This document shows positions 17,325 through 26,745 of a stretch of DNA of 64,000 nt, piece by piece (positions within the stretch are counted from its first letter, which is position 1; every line of letters starts with the position of its first letter). A model generated the notes under the pieces. It saw nothing but the letters and a program-made list of their open reading frames with translations. It made no database searches and was not told the DNA's origin. The stretch is from Marinobacterium sediminicola (GTDB lineage Bacteria; Pseudomonadota; Gammaproteobacteria; Pseudomonadales; Balneatricaceae), in NCBI RefSeq assembly GCF_022343685.1, contig NZ_CP092123.1, positions 1,364,001 through 1,428,000 of the forward strand. The letters run 5' to 3'. The position numbers were made by a program, and so were the translations under genes.

Positions 17325-17657
17325 ATGATTGCCAGTCTTGATTCTGAAAGACGAAAAATTCGACGATTAAACGACGGCAGCATCGATTTCACTCATTACC
17401 ATCGGCGAGGGCGGGTATTGCGCTCGCTGCAATGGCGCCGATGGTGCAAAAGGCTCGTGAAGGGGCTCCTTAAGGGCTTCAAATCGTCAGGCCGCCCAGT
17501 GCAAAAAGAGGCACCAGCAGCCAGACCGGCAGTCTCCATACTTGCAGCGCCACAAACGCCAGCAGGACCAGTGCAAAGTCGACAGGCGAGTGAACGGTAC
17601 TGGTCCAGATTGGGTCGTACAGCGCTGCCAGCAGAAGCCCGACAACTGCCGCGTTGA
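17325..17657 (+). CDS. Small basic protein overlapping the 3' end of chrA
   Basis: A good AGGGAGG site nine bases before ATG 17325 and the divergent LysR gene support a real gene. The first 60 residues are very basic and contain the stretch FTHYHRRGRVLRSLQWRRW. It recalls small bacterial proteins with a Y-x-x-R-[AG]-R-x-L-R-S signature, a resemblance from memory only. From about 17479 the frame runs antisense through the end of chrA, and there the sequence looks like a shadow (PAARPAV, PQTPAG), so the natural protein may have been shorter before a lost stop. Function is unknown. Confidence 0.42.
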   Translation: MIASLDSERRKIRRLNDGSIDFTHYHRRGRVLRSLQWRRWCKRLVKGLLKGFKSSGRPVQKEAPAARPAVSILAAPQTPAGPVQSRQASERYWSRLGRTALPAEARQLPR

Positions 17658-18663
17658 TACCGGTCAGCGCCGAGCGAATCGGTCGGTTAGGGCTCAATTG
17701 GCTCCAGAACGGAAGGACACCGGCCACCAGCAAAAAGGACGGCATGAAAATGGCGACCAGGGCCGTCAGCCCACCAAGCCAGCCCGGCAGTGAGTCCATA
17801 GCCGTGCCCAAATAGGCGGCAAAGGTGAACAGTGGTCCTGGAACTGCCTGGGCTGCGCCATAGCCAGCCAAAAACAGGTCTTCGCTGACATGTCCCGGCA
17901 GTACCGTTTCCGCTTCCAGCAGTGGCAATACTACATGGCCGCCACCGAAGACCAGGGAGCCCGCTCGATAGAAGAGGTCAAACAGGCCCAGTACCGGCAG
18001 TGGCATCCAAGTAGACAATGCCGGCAAGCCCAGCAACAAAATAAAAAAGGCTGCCAACAGCCCGGTGCCGATACGGGGAGAAAGCGTGACAGGCAAGTGA
18101 CTCTGGTCATCAGGCAGCCTTGTCTGAAAAAGCAGTACACCCGCGCATCCGGACAGCAGCAGTATCAAAGGCTGTAACCAGACGCTGGGAATCAGCAGCA
18201 GGGCGCAGGCCGACATTAGCGTCAGTGTGATCTCTTTTCTGCCACGGCACATCGCTTGTGCCATGCCCCAGACCGCTTGTACAACCACCGCGACCGCCAC
18301 CAGCTTCAAAGCGTGGATGACGTTGTCTGTAAGACCGGACTCTGGGCTCATGACACCGTATGCGACCAGCACCAATACCAGCGCAGAGGGTAGCGTGAAT
18401 CCACACCAGGCAGCCAGAGCGCCCATGAAACCGCCACGAGACAACCCCAGTGCGAGACCGACCTGGCTACTGGCCGGTCCGGGCAGGAACTGGCACAAGG
18501 CTACCAGATCAGCGTAGCTCTGCTCACTGAGCCATTGACGTCGGTTGACGAACTCTTCACGAAAATACCCGATATGGGCCACGGGGCCTCCAAAACTTGT
18601 CAGGCCCAGACGCAGGAAAATGAGCAGGATAGAAATGAAGGAAGAAGATTTTTCGGATGTCAT
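17479..18663 (-). CDS. chrA: Chromate transporter ChrA
   Basis: This is a long-chain CHR-family protein of 394 residues built of two homologous membrane halves. The first half carries SFGGPVAHIGYF and FLPGPASSQVG; the second carries the matching FGGGHVVLPLL and AQAVPGPLFTFAAYLG. About ten to twelve hydrophobic spans are visible. Characterised members export chromate by exchange or proton coupling, with sulphate analogy. There is no chrB regulator beside it; an AraC-type gene lies upstream on the same strand, 92 bases away. Its 3' end lies under the antisense small basic protein frame. Confidence 0.92.
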   Translation of the reverse strand: MTSEKSSSFISILLIFLRLGLTSFGGPVAHIGYFREEFVNRRQWLSEQSYADLVALCQFLPGPASSQVGLALGLSRGGFMGALAAWCGFTLPSALVLVLVAYGVMSPESGLTDNVIHALKLVAVAVVVQAVWGMAQAMCRGRKEITLTLMSACALLLIPSVWLQPLILLLSGCAGVLLFQTRLPDDQSHLPVTLSPRIGTGLLAAFFILLLGLPALSTWMPLPVLGLFDLFYRAGSLVFGGGHVVLPLLEAETVLPGHVSEDLFLAGYGAAQAVPGPLFTFAAYLGTAMDSLPGWLGGLTALVAIFMPSFLLVAGVLPFWSQLSPNRPIRSALTGINAAVVGLLLAALYDPIWTSTVHSPVDFALVLLAFVALQVWRLPVWLLVPLFALGGLTI

Positions 18664-18755
18664 GGTTGGGAGTGAGTGATCGTCAAAATAACCATCATAA
18701 CGCCTGATCGGTTGCGATTGTGTGACTGTCCAGGACGCTCATCCTCAAACAGCTA

Positions 18756-19547
18756 TCAGGCAGGTCGCATTTTACTGCGGTAACGGTTAGGGCTGATCCC
18801 GAGGTGTTCTCGAAACATCAGGATGAACGGTGCGGGCGCACTGTAGCCCAGTTCCAGTGCAATCCGGGTTATGCTCATGTCCGTGCTCAACATCTCTATG
18901 GCCTTCATCAGTCGCAAGCGCGAATACCAGCTCTGCAGTGTAAGACCGGTTTCGCGGCGAAAATGCCGCTCCAGTGTGCGTGCCGACATTGCCATACTGG
19001 CTGCGATCTGCTCCAGACCCGGGCGCTCAGCAGGGTTTGCATACAGCTGGGCACATAGTTTTGCCAATCGGGAGTCTGCGGGCCAGGGCAGTATATGCCC
19101 ACGCGCTGGCAGTCGCCCCAGTGTTTGCAACATCAACTGGATCAGGTTGTGCTCATAGCCCTCTAAAGGGTATTCCACTTCAAAGTCGGCAGCGGCCAGC
19201 ATCAGTTCACGCATCAATGGTGACACTTCCAGAACCAGTGGCGTCTCTGAACCGAGCGCGTTGTAAACGGTTTCGATATACAGGCTTTTCAGCTCGGCAC
19301 CGAACTCGGTGAAAGTACTGTGTTCGACCCCCGCCGGAAGCCATACGGCCGTTCCTGAAGGAACAAACAGGCGCTGGCCCTCAAGGCTCGCTACCAGGGT
19401 ACCTGAAGTGGCATAGAGCAGCTGGTGCCAGGCATGTGTATGTGGCGGGAACAGGTGTCGAGCGGGCATCAGCTGCTGGCGCACATAGACCTGGCGCGGC
19501 AGTGTGCTCATCTCGGGCGGTGATAACCGTGTAATTCTGTTATTCAT
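18756..19547 (-). CDS. AraC-family transcriptional regulator with cupin sensor
   Basis: The N-terminal half has the cupin pattern of AraC sensor domains (FPPHTHAWHQLLYATSG, then PAGVEH). The C-terminal 100 residues hold two helix-turn-helix units: LEQIAASMAMSARTLERHFR and ITRIALELGYSAPAPF, ending with the conserved ISPNRYR segment. The length of 263 residues fits the MmsR/YesS-like size class. It is divergent from the MFS transporter gene at 19650 across a 102-base AT-rich gap, so it very likely controls that transporter. The effector cannot be read from sequence. Confidence 0.92.
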   Translation of the reverse strand: MNNRITRLSPPEMSTLPRQVYVRQQLMPARHLFPPHTHAWHQLLYATSGTLVASLEGQRLFVPSGTAVWLPAGVEHSTFTEFGAELKSLYIETVYNALGSETPLVLEVSPLMRELMLAAADFEVEYPLEGYEHNLIQLMLQTLGRLPARGHILPWPADSRLAKLCAQLYANPAERPGLEQIAASMAMSARTLERHFRRETGLTLQSWYSRLRLMKAIEMLSTDMSITRIALELGYSAPAPFILMFREHLGISPNRYRSKMRPA

Positions 19548-19649
19548 GGTTCAGTATTGTCGAGTTCTATATGTAATTTGTCATTTTATATAAAGAATGT
19601 GCTGCCCGTATTCCTTAATCTGCTGAATATCGGATGACAGGAGGGCGGA

Positions 19650-20924
19650 ATGCTGACCGAAAAAGTACGTGTTCTGATTGCCAGTGTGGCGGCAGTTGTA
19701 ATCACAGTGGGAATTGCGCGTTTTGCCTATACCCCGATGCTTCCGGAAATGATGTCGGGTGCCGGGCTGAACAACGCTTTGGCCGGTATGCTGGCCACGG
19801 CCAACTATGCTGGCTACCTGAGCGGAGCTTTACTGATTTCATTTATTCGTTCGTCGGCTGTGAAAATATGGCTTTACAAGGCGGGTCTGCTTGGAGCCGT
19901 TCTGACCACGGGACTGATGGGATATAGCAGCGAAGAATGGGTTTGGTATGTGCTGCGTTTTCTGTCAGGACTGAGCAGTTCTGCCGGTGTGTTGATCGGT
20001 GCAGGCCTGTTGATGAGCTGGCTGCTGCGACAGGGACACAAGCCGGAATTGGGCATCTTTTTCTCGGGCCTTGGAATAGGTATTGTCCTGACGGCGTTGC
20101 TGGCAGAGTCGATTCGGGTTCATTTCAGTTGGGACCAGCAATGGGCCATCTATGGCTTCGCGGCACTGATACTGTTGCTGCCGGTGTGGTGGTGGAGTCC
20201 GGATTACAGCCGCTGCCTGCCAACGATGGCGGCCACTCCGGTATCTAATGGGCGAAAGGACAGTTCTTTCATGCTACTGCTGCAGCTGTCCTATTTTTGT
20301 GCCGGTGTCGGGTACGTGGTGACAGCGACGTTTCTCGTCGCCATTGCGGAAGCGTCGCCATTGCTGGCAGGCCGGGGATGGCTGATCTGGCTGATGACGG
20401 GTATTGCGGCAGCACCAGCTTGCTGGCTATGGGATTTGCTCGTTAGGCGACAAGGGGACTGGCTGGCACTGTTGCTGGCGTATCTGCTCAATGCGGTTAG
20501 TGTATTGTTGTTGCTGTTGTTAAGTGGGCTCGCAGGCGTAATGCTGAGCGCGGTGATCTATGGTGCAAGCTTTATCGGCATTGTCAGCATGACGTTGGCA
20601 ATGGTCGGACGTCTCTATCCGGAAAACCCCTCCCGGCCGATGGGGCGGCTTACATTTGGCTATGGCATAGCGCAGGTGTTGGCGCCCATGATGGTAGGGT
20701 ATCTGGCACAATCCGAAGGCAATTATCAGAGTGGACTGCTCTTCACGCTGGCGGTGATCAGTGCGGGTGCCGTGCTGTTGGCAGGGGCCTGGTCTATTCA
20801 GCGGCAAGGTATGGAGTCTGCCGGTACAGGCCAAGTGACAGTGAGCGTATCGGAGAACGCAGAGCAGAGCGGGCTGCCAGTGGCAACCCGCACGGATGTG
20901 AAATCAGGCGCTGAGTTTAGCTGA
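19650..20924 (+). CDS. MFS transporter, YbfB/YjiJ family
   Basis: Twelve hydrophobic spans and the family opening [15 protein letters not shown] with an [11 protein letters not shown] second span mark this as a YbfB/YjiJ-type major facilitator. Substrates of this family are poorly known, with efflux of organic compounds suspected. CAGGAGGG lies upstream of ATG 19650. The cytoplasmic C-terminal tail after the last span (about 40 residues, polar) extends past the usual end, and the last 21 bases overlap the convergent wrbA gene. A clear paralogue lies at 55494-56708 under a different type of regulator. Confidence 0.88.
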   Translation: MLTEKVRVLIASVAAVVITVGIARFAYTPMLPEMMSGAGLNNALAGMLATANYAGYLSGALLISFIRSSAVKIWLYKAGLLGAVLTTGLMGYSSEEWVWYVLRFLSGLSSSAGVLIGAGLLMSWLLRQGHKPELGIFFSGLGIGIVLTALLAESIRVHFSWDQQWAIYGFAALILLLPVWWWSPDYSRCLPTMAATPVSNGRKDSSFMLLLQLSYFCAGVGYVVTATFLVAIAEASPLLAGRGWLIWLMTGIAAAPACWLWDLLVRRQGDWLALLLAYLLNAVSVLLLLLLSGLAGVMLSAVIYGASFIGIVSMTLAMVGRLYPENPSRPMGRLTFGYGIAQVLAPMMVGYLAQSEGNYQSGLLFTLAVISAGAVLLAGAWSIQRQGMESAGTGQVTVSVSENAEQSGLPVATRTDVKSGAEFS

Positions 20925-21503
20925 GATACCAGCAACGTGTGCGCCCTGATAGCGGGCCATTGTCAGCTCCTGCTCGCTGGGGCTTCGAGAGCCGTCACTT
21001 CCGGCGATAGTGGCTGCGCCCAGCGGTGAGCCACCATGTACGGCGCTGATGTCGGTCATTTCAGGCAGCGCATAGGGCATGCCAACGACGACCATGCCGT
21101 GGTGGAAAAGGGTGGTATGGAACGACTGGATGGTGGTTTCGTTGCCGCCGCCGGTACCGGTGCTGGTAAACACACTGCCGACTTTGCCGATGAGTGCGCC
21201 CTTGGCCCAGAGCCCTCCGGTCTGGTCGAGGAAATTGCGCATCTGGCTGGCCATGTTGCCGAAGCGGGTCGGGGTGCCAAAAATAATGGCATCGTATTGG
21301 TCAAGTTCCTTGGGGGCGGCAATGGGAGCGGACTGGTCGAGCTTGACGCCCGCGTTTCTGGCCACCTCCTCGGACATCAATTCCGGTACTCGCTTGATGA
21401 CCACCTCGGTGCCTTCAACCGATTGAGCGCCTTCGGCAATGGCTTGTGCCAGTGTCTCGATATGGCCATAGGATGAGTAATAAAGAACGAGAATCTTGCT
21501 CAT
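20904..21503 (-). CDS. wrbA: NAD(P)H:quinone oxidoreductase WrbA
   Basis: WrbA is a flavodoxin-like tetrameric enzyme that reduces quinones by two electrons using FMN. The FMN phosphate loop is [11 protein letters not shown] at residues 8-18. The [17 protein letters not shown] segment and the [12 protein letters not shown] and HHGMVVVG blocks are highly conserved in WrbA. Length is 199 residues, as usual. It is last in the unit DoxX - YqjG - WrbA, starting 18 bases after the yqjG stop, which points to a shared job in quinone detoxification. A more divergent paralogue lies at 31615-32223. Confidence 0.95.
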   Translation of the reverse strand: MSKILVLYYSSYGHIETLAQAIAEGAQSVEGTEVVIKRVPELMSEEVARNAGVKLDQSAPIAAPKELDQYDAIIFGTPTRFGNMASQMRNFLDQTGGLWAKGALIGKVGSVFTSTGTGGGNETTIQSFHTTLFHHGMVVVGMPYALPEMTDISAVHGGSPLGAATIAGSDGSRSPSEQELTMARYQGAHVAGISAKLSA

Positions 21504-21521
21504 AGCGACATGTCTCCTGGG

Positions 21522-22505
21522 TTAGTCCGTGATTGCTTCGCGTTGATGTGCCTGGTGGAAATCCAGAATGGGGCCAGTAGGTACCACGCCGGTCGGGTTG
21601 ATGGTGTGATGACTTCGATAGTAATGCGCCTTGATATGGCGCATGTTGATGGTCGCTTCTATGCCGGGCCACTGATAAAGCTCGCGCAGGTATCCCCAAA
21701 GATTCGGATAATCCACGATCCGTTTCAGGTTGCACTTGAAGTGACCGTGATAGACGGCGTCAAAGCGGACCAGAGTAGTAAAAAGACGCCAGTCCGCTTC
21801 GGTGATCTGTGCTCCGAGCAAATAGCGCTGTCGGCTTAATCGTTGCTCCAGAGCCTCAAGGGCTTCGAACAGAGGTGCAACGGCCTTTTCGTAAGCCTCC
21901 TGGGTGGTGGCAAAGCCTGCCTTGTATACACCGTTGTTGATTCGGTCATAGATCTCGCTGTTCAGTGTGTCGATCTCGGCACGTAACAACTGTGGGTTGT
22001 AATCACCGGCTTTGGCACCTAGATGATCGAAAGCCGAATTCAGCATGCGGATAATCTCGGCTGATTCGTTACTGACGATGGTCTGGCGTTGCTTGTCCCA
22101 GAGTACCGGTACGGTGACTCGGCCGCTGTAATTGGGATCTGCTTTAAGATAAAGCTGGTACAGATAATCCAGTCCGTAAAGCTGATCGCCGGTTGCGTCT
22201 ACTTCCGGTTCAAATGTCCAGCCGTGGTCGCCCATGTAGCTGTTGACCACTGAAACCGAGATCATCGACTCGAGTCCTTTGAGCGCTCTGAAAATGAGTG
22301 TGCGATGAGCCCAGGGACAAGCCAGAGAGACATAAAGATGGTATCGATCGGCCTCGGCCCGAAAGCCACCTTCTCCGCTGGGACCCGGTTGTCCATCGGC
22401 GGTGACCCAGTTGCGGAACTGTGATTCCGAGCGGACAAAGCGGCCTTCCGTCGAGTCGGTGTCATACCACTGGTCGACCCAGCGGCCATCAATCAGTAAA
22501 CCCAT
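21522..22505 (-). CDS. yqjG: Glutathionyl-hydroquinone reductase YqjG
   Basis: This xi-class glutathione transferase removes glutathione from glutathionyl-hydroquinones. The catalytic cysteine is Cys63 in ACPWAHR, the same position as in E. coli YqjG; VSVVNSYMGDHGWTF and the C-terminal helical domain with TEADWRLFTTLVRFD and NLWGYLRELYQ are family hallmarks. ATG 22505 is preceded by GGAGG at good spacing and begins MGLLIDGRW as in homologues; the longer reading to 22535 is unlikely. It sits between DoxX and WrbA genes on the same strand, consistent with a quinone/thiol redox operon. Confidence 0.94.
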   Translation of the reverse strand: MGLLIDGRWVDQWYDTDSTEGRFVRSESQFRNWVTADGQPGPSGEGGFRAEADRYHLYVSLACPWAHRTLIFRALKGLESMISVSVVNSYMGDHGWTFEPEVDATGDQLYGLDYLYQLYLKADPNYSGRVTVPVLWDKQRQTIVSNESAEIIRMLNSAFDHLGAKAGDYNPQLLRAEIDTLNSEIYDRINNGVYKAGFATTQEAYEKAVAPLFEALEALEQRLSRQRYLLGAQITEADWRLFTTLVRFDAVYHGHFKCNLKRIVDYPNLWGYLRELYQWPGIEATINMRHIKAHYYRSHHTINPTGVVPTGPILDFHQAHQREAITD

Positions 22506-22548
22506 TGTCGAGCTCCTCCGGTTGTGAGTGGGCAAGGCAGGTCAGGGT

Positions 22549-22995
22549 TTATCCCCGACGCTGGCTCAAGACGCGATCGGCAGAAAGGGCCCCACCACCA
22601 CTTATCAACAGGGAGATCGAGATGGCGAAAAGCGCGAGGCCGAACTCGTAGCCGTTATTGCTCATGAAGAGTCCGTTATTAAAATGCACGGCAAAAATCG
22701 CAACCAGCATGGCAAACGCAAGGGCAGCGGCAGCCGGTCGCACCAGCAGGCCGACAAGAATCGCGAGCCCGCCAAAGAATTCGGCACTGCCGGCCAGCAA
22801 CGCCATCAGATAACCGGGTTCAAGCCCGATGGACGCCATCCACTGGCCGGTGCCCTCAAGTCCGTAGCCGCCGAAGGCACCAAAGAGTTTCTGTGCGCCA
22901 TGCGCCATGAAGATAATGCCGGCGGGAATACGCAGCGCCAGTGGTGCCAGGCTGTTCGTGGTGTTTAATAAGCAAGTAATCAGGGAAGCGTTCAT
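22549..22995 (-). CDS. DoxX-family membrane protein
   Basis: Four hydrophobic spans and the family pattern PLALRIPAGIIFMAHGAQKLFG, LAGSAEFFGGLAILVGLL and FNNGLFMSNNGYEFGLAL identify a DoxX/YphA-type membrane protein of 148 residues. GGAGT six bases before ATG 22995 sets the start. Relatives are subunits of quinone-linked oxidoreductases or are tied to thiol stress; the exact function is unknown. It is first in the unit leading to yqjG and wrbA, which supports a link to the quinone pool. Confidence 0.85.
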   Translation of the reverse strand: MNASLITCLLNTTNSLAPLALRIPAGIIFMAHGAQKLFGAFGGYGLEGTGQWMASIGLEPGYLMALLAGSAEFFGGLAILVGLLVRPAAAALAFAMLVAIFAVHFNNGLFMSNNGYEFGLALFAISISLLISGGGALSADRVLSQRRG

Positions 22996-23223
22996 CGAGT
23001 GACTCCGTGTATTCGTTGGTATAACGTCACTATAGGTGTCACCTGGTAGATTAAAAACCGAATATATTTGCACTGATTGATCAGATTTATTGATGATGAG
23101 TGCGGGATGCTAACCAGTGGTCGTGTGTAGGCGATTAAATGCTGTTGATGTATACAGTATTTTATCGACTTGCCGGTGATGATCTCTTACCCTAACGGTT
23201 TTCCCCGATCAGCGTTTGAAATC

Positions 23224-25167
23224 ATGAAGCTCTATATCGCCGAAAAGCCCAGTCTTGCCCGTGCCATTGCGGCTGTACTGCCCGGACCACACAAGAAAGA
23301 GGAGGGCATGATCCGTTGTGGCGGGGATCAGGTGGTGAGCTGGTGTATTGGTCATCTGCTGGAACAGGCTGAACCCGATGCCTATGATCCGGCCTATAAG
23401 CAGTGGCGGCTTGAACATCTGCCAATAGTGCCGGATGAGTGGCAGCTCAAGCCGCGCAAGGGCGTCAGCAAGCAGCTGGCTGTATTGCGCAAGCTGGTCA
23501 AAACGGCGGATCAGATCATCCATGCCGGTGACCCTGACCGTGAGGGCCAGTTGCTGGTCGATGAGGTGATCGATTTCCTCAAGGTCCCGGCAGCCAAACG
23601 CGTAGGGGTGCAGCGGTGCCTGATCTCCGATCTCAACCCGGATGCGGTGCGTCGAGCCATCGCCAGGCTTAAGCCCAACAAGGAGTTTGTTCCTTTGTCG
23701 GTTTCAGCACTTGCGCGCTCAAGGGCCGACTGGCTGTTTGGGATCAACATGACCCGGGCGCTGACGGTAAAAGGCCGTGGTGCCGGTTACGATGGTGTCC
23801 TCTCGGTCGGCAGGGTCCAGACGCCGGTGTTGGGACTGGTGGTACAGCGGGATGCCGAGATCGCGGCATTTGTGCCCAAACCCTACTACGAGGTGGATGC
23901 GCATCTGCTGACACAACAGGGCGAGCGTTTTACCGCCCGTTGGCAGCCCAGTGAGGCCTGTGCCCGTTTTCAGGACGAAGAGGGGCGCGTGCTGTCGAAG
24001 GCGCTGGCTGAAAACGTTGTCCAGCGGGTTACCGGGCAGCCCGGTGCCGTGACGCTGGATGAGCGCAAAACCGGCCAGCAAGCCGTACCCTTGCCCTATA
24101 ACCTGTCGTCGCTGCAGATCGATTGCGCCAAACGGTTTGGCCTTAATGCCCAGCAGGTGCTTGATGCGGCGCAGTCACTGTATGAAAAGCACCAGTTAAT
24201 CACCTACCCGCGATCCGATTGTCGCTACCTGCCTGCCGAGCATTTTGGTGAAGCGGCTCGAGTTACCCAGGCGATCGCCCGTACCCAGCCTGAGTTGAGC
24301 ACGGCCGTCCACAACGCTGATCTGAACCTCAAATCCAAGGCATGGAACGACAAGAAGGTAGAAGCGCACCATGCGATCATACCGACCAGCAAGGCCACTT
24401 CCCCGGAGCGTCTGAGTCGGGCTGAACTCCAGGTGTACAGCCAGATAGCGCGTCAGTACCTGATGCAGTTCTATCCTCCCTGTCGTTATGCCGATCGCCG
24501 GGTTGAGATTGAGATTGCCGGGGGGCAGTTCCTCGCCAAGGCGAGACAGATTACCGATCCGGGCTGGAAGGCATTGATGGGCAAGGAGGCACAGGAGGAG
24601 GATGAGGGACAGCTGCCGCCGCTCAAGGTGGGTGAGTCCTTGCAGTGTGAACGCGGTGAGTTGCTGGAAAAAATGACCCAGCCGCCCAAGGCATTCACCG
24701 ATGCCAGCCTGCTGTCGGCGATGACCGGTATTGCCCGTTTCGTGCAGGATAATGAACTGCGCAAGGTATTGCGTGAGACGGATGGCCTGGGCACTGAAGC
24801 CACACGCGCCGGGATCATTGAGCTATTGTTCCGGCGTGGCTTTTTGCAGCGGCAAGGCAAACAGATTCACGCGACGGATGCCGGCAAGGCCCTGATCGCG
24901 GCACTGCCCGAGCAGTTAAGTCGTCCGGACATGACGGCGCACTGGGAGTCTCAGCTGGATGCAATCAGTCGCAAGGCTTTCAACTATCAGGGTTTCATGC
25001 AGCCGTTGCAGCAGGCGTTGCCTGAATTGATAGGTCAAATTCGTCCGGAAGCCTTGAACGGCATCAAGGCGCCGACCCGGGGCAAGTCCACTCGGGGCAA
25101 TGGGCGCAGTCAGGGGCGGAAGAAAACAGCGACCGGCGTACGCCGCAAAACAGCAAGAAGCAGTTAA
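23224..25167 (+). CDS. topB: DNA topoisomerase III
   Basis: This type IA topoisomerase decatenates single-stranded junctions. The Toprim domain opens with [13 protein letters not shown] and carries DPDREGQ; the catalytic tyrosine is Tyr328 in [13 protein letters not shown], the same number as in E. coli. The ALTVKGRG and [12 protein letters not shown] segments and HHAIIPT are also conserved. A basic tail ([15 protein letters not shown]) replaces zinc fingers, as in other TopB proteins. ATG 23224 gives 647 residues, close to the E. coli 653; the track upstream to 23170 lacks family similarity. The ribosome site is weak. It stands alone, divergent from the DoxX operon. Confidence 0.96.
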   Translation: MKLYIAEKPSLARAIAAVLPGPHKKEEGMIRCGGDQVVSWCIGHLLEQAEPDAYDPAYKQWRLEHLPIVPDEWQLKPRKGVSKQLAVLRKLVKTADQIIHAGDPDREGQLLVDEVIDFLKVPAAKRVGVQRCLISDLNPDAVRRAIARLKPNKEFVPLSVSALARSRADWLFGINMTRALTVKGRGAGYDGVLSVGRVQTPVLGLVVQRDAEIAAFVPKPYYEVDAHLLTQQGERFTARWQPSEACARFQDEEGRVLSKALAENVVQRVTGQPGAVTLDERKTGQQAVPLPYNLSSLQIDCAKRFGLNAQQVLDAAQSLYEKHQLITYPRSDCRYLPAEHFGEAARVTQAIARTQPELSTAVHNADLNLKSKAWNDKKVEAHHAIIPTSKATSPERLSRAELQVYSQIARQYLMQFYPPCRYADRRVEIEIAGGQFLAKARQITDPGWKALMGKEAQEEDEGQLPPLKVGESLQCERGELLEKMTQPPKAFTDASLLSAMTGIARFVQDNELRKVLRETDGLGTEATRAGIIELLFRRGFLQRQGKQIHATDAGKALIAALPEQLSRPDMTAHWESQLDAISRKAFNYQGFMQPLQQALPELIGQIRPEALNGIKAPTRGKSTRGNGRSQGRKKTATGVRRKTARSS

Positions 25168-25266
25168 CTCCTGATCTCCAGGCCGTGACCTTAGTGCCCG
25201 GAATCGGTACTCTTGGCTGTTAACAGGTTAAGTATCTGCAGAGCAATAACAAGAGAGGCCCAGAAC

Positions 25267-26706
25267 ATGCTGGAAAAACGTGAATTCTATATCGACGGTC
25301 AGTGGGTAGCGCCGGCACAGGCGAATGATTATGACGTTATTGACCCTTCTACCGAAGAGGTCTGTGCGGTCATCTCTCTGGGCAGTCAGGCCGATACCGA
25401 TGCTGCTGTTGCCGCGGCCCGACGTGCTTTTGACAGCTGGAGTGAGACCAGTAAAGAAGAGCGTCTGGCGCTGCTGGAAAAGCTTTATGCCCTTTACAAG
25501 GCTCGTTCCAGTGAAATGGCTGAGGCGATCTCAGTGGAAATGGGAGCCCCTATCGCGCTGGCTCAGACGGCCCAGTGGGGCACCGGTGCCAACCACATGA
25601 AAAACTTCATGCGCATCCTGCGTGACTACGCATTTGACGAGCCCTTGGGTGAACATGCGCCGGGTAACCAGATTCTGCGCGAGCCGATCGGTGTCTGTGG
25701 CCTGATCACACCGTGGAACTGGCCAATGAACCAGGTCACCCTCAAGGTGGTTGCTGCCCTGGCGGCGGGATGTACCATGGTACTGAAACCGTCCGAAGTC
25801 GCTCCGCTTTCGGCCATGCTGTTTGCCGAAATGATCGATGAAGCCGGCTTCCCGGCGGGTGTGTTCAACCTGGTCAACGGTGATGGTCAGGGAGTTGGAA
25901 CCCAACTGTCCGGTCATCCGGATGTCGATATGATCTCGTTCACCGGCTCGACGCGTGCGGGTATCGCCATCTCCAAAAACGCGGCAGATACTGTCAAGCG
26001 TGTCAGCCTGGAGCTGGGTGGCAAGGGTGCCAACATTGTCTTTGCGGACGCCGATGACAAGGCGGTTGTGCGTGGCGTGCGTCACTGCTTCATGAACTCC
26101 GGTCAGTCCTGCAACGCACCGACGCGTATGCTGGTGGAACGCTCGATCTACGAGCAGGCAGTGCAGATGGCGGTTGATGTGGCGGCCAAGACGGAAGTCA
26201 ATCAGGCGTCTCTTGAGGGCAAACACATTGGCCCGGTGGTGTCCTCGGCCCAGTTCGACAAGATTCAGCGACTGATCCAGCAGGGCATTGATGAGGGCGC
26301 ACGCCTGGTAGCGGGCGGTCTTGGTAAGCCGGAAGGCCTGAACGAAGGCTATTTTGTTCGACCGACCGTATTTGCCGATGTGACCAACGAGATGACCATC
26401 GCGCGGGAAGAGATCTTTGGACCGGTGTTGTCGATTATTCCTTTCGATACGGAAGAAGAAGCTCTCGCCATCGCCAATGACAGCCCCTATGGCTTGACGC
26501 ATTATGTGCAGACACAGGATGCAGCAAAGGCAAGACGCGTAGCCCGTAAGTTGCGCTCAGGCATGGTGCAGATGAACGGTGAAATGCTCGGCGGTGGCGC
26601 ACCTTTCGGTGGTTACAAGCAGTCTGGCAACGGCCGTGAGGGTGGTCACTGGGGGTTGGAAGAATATCTGGAAGTGAAGGTCGTGACAGGATGGCCTGAA
26701 GCTTGA
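25267..26706 (+). CDS. NAD(P)-dependent aldehyde dehydrogenase
   Basis: This 479-residue ALDH superfamily member oxidises an aldehyde to the acid. It has the cofactor-binding ITPWNWP segment and FTGSTRAG, general base Glu249 in LELGGKGAN, and nucleophile Cys282 in NSGQSCNAP. The EEIFGPVLSI and PFGGYKQSGNGRE blocks are also standard. It is closest in pattern to the bacterial aldehyde dehydrogenases of 470-480 residues with broad aliphatic or aromatic substrates; the substrate is not clear. A GAGAGG site precedes ATG 25267. It is monocistronic, and a strong hairpin lies directly after its stop. Confidence 0.93.
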   Translation: MLEKREFYIDGQWVAPAQANDYDVIDPSTEEVCAVISLGSQADTDAAVAAARRAFDSWSETSKEERLALLEKLYALYKARSSEMAEAISVEMGAPIALAQTAQWGTGANHMKNFMRILRDYAFDEPLGEHAPGNQILREPIGVCGLITPWNWPMNQVTLKVVAALAAGCTMVLKPSEVAPLSAMLFAEMIDEAGFPAGVFNLVNGDGQGVGTQLSGHPDVDMISFTGSTRAGIAISKNAADTVKRVSLELGGKGANIVFADADDKAVVRGVRHCFMNSGQSCNAPTRMLVERSIYEQAVQMAVDVAAKTEVNQASLEGKHIGPVVSSAQFDKIQRLIQQGIDEGARLVAGGLGKPEGLNEGYFVRPTVFADVTNEMTIAREEIFGPVLSIIPFDTEEEALAIANDSPYGLTHYVQTQDAAKARRVARKLRSGMVQMNGEMLGGGAPFGGYKQSGNGREGGHWGLEEYLEVKVVTGWPEA

Positions 26707-26712
26707 GGTCCA

Positions 26713-26745
26713 GGCTCCGGGTGGCACTAGAGGCCAACCGGAGCC
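26713..26745. terminator. Hairpin between convergent aldehyde dehydrogenase and cyclase genes
   Basis: GGCTCCGG (26713-26720) pairs with CCGGAGCC (26738-26745), and an inner TGGC/GCCA extends the stem, with single-base bulges. It overlaps the last codons of the cyclase gene on the other strand. No T-run follows on either side, so termination strength is uncertain. Confidence 0.45.
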
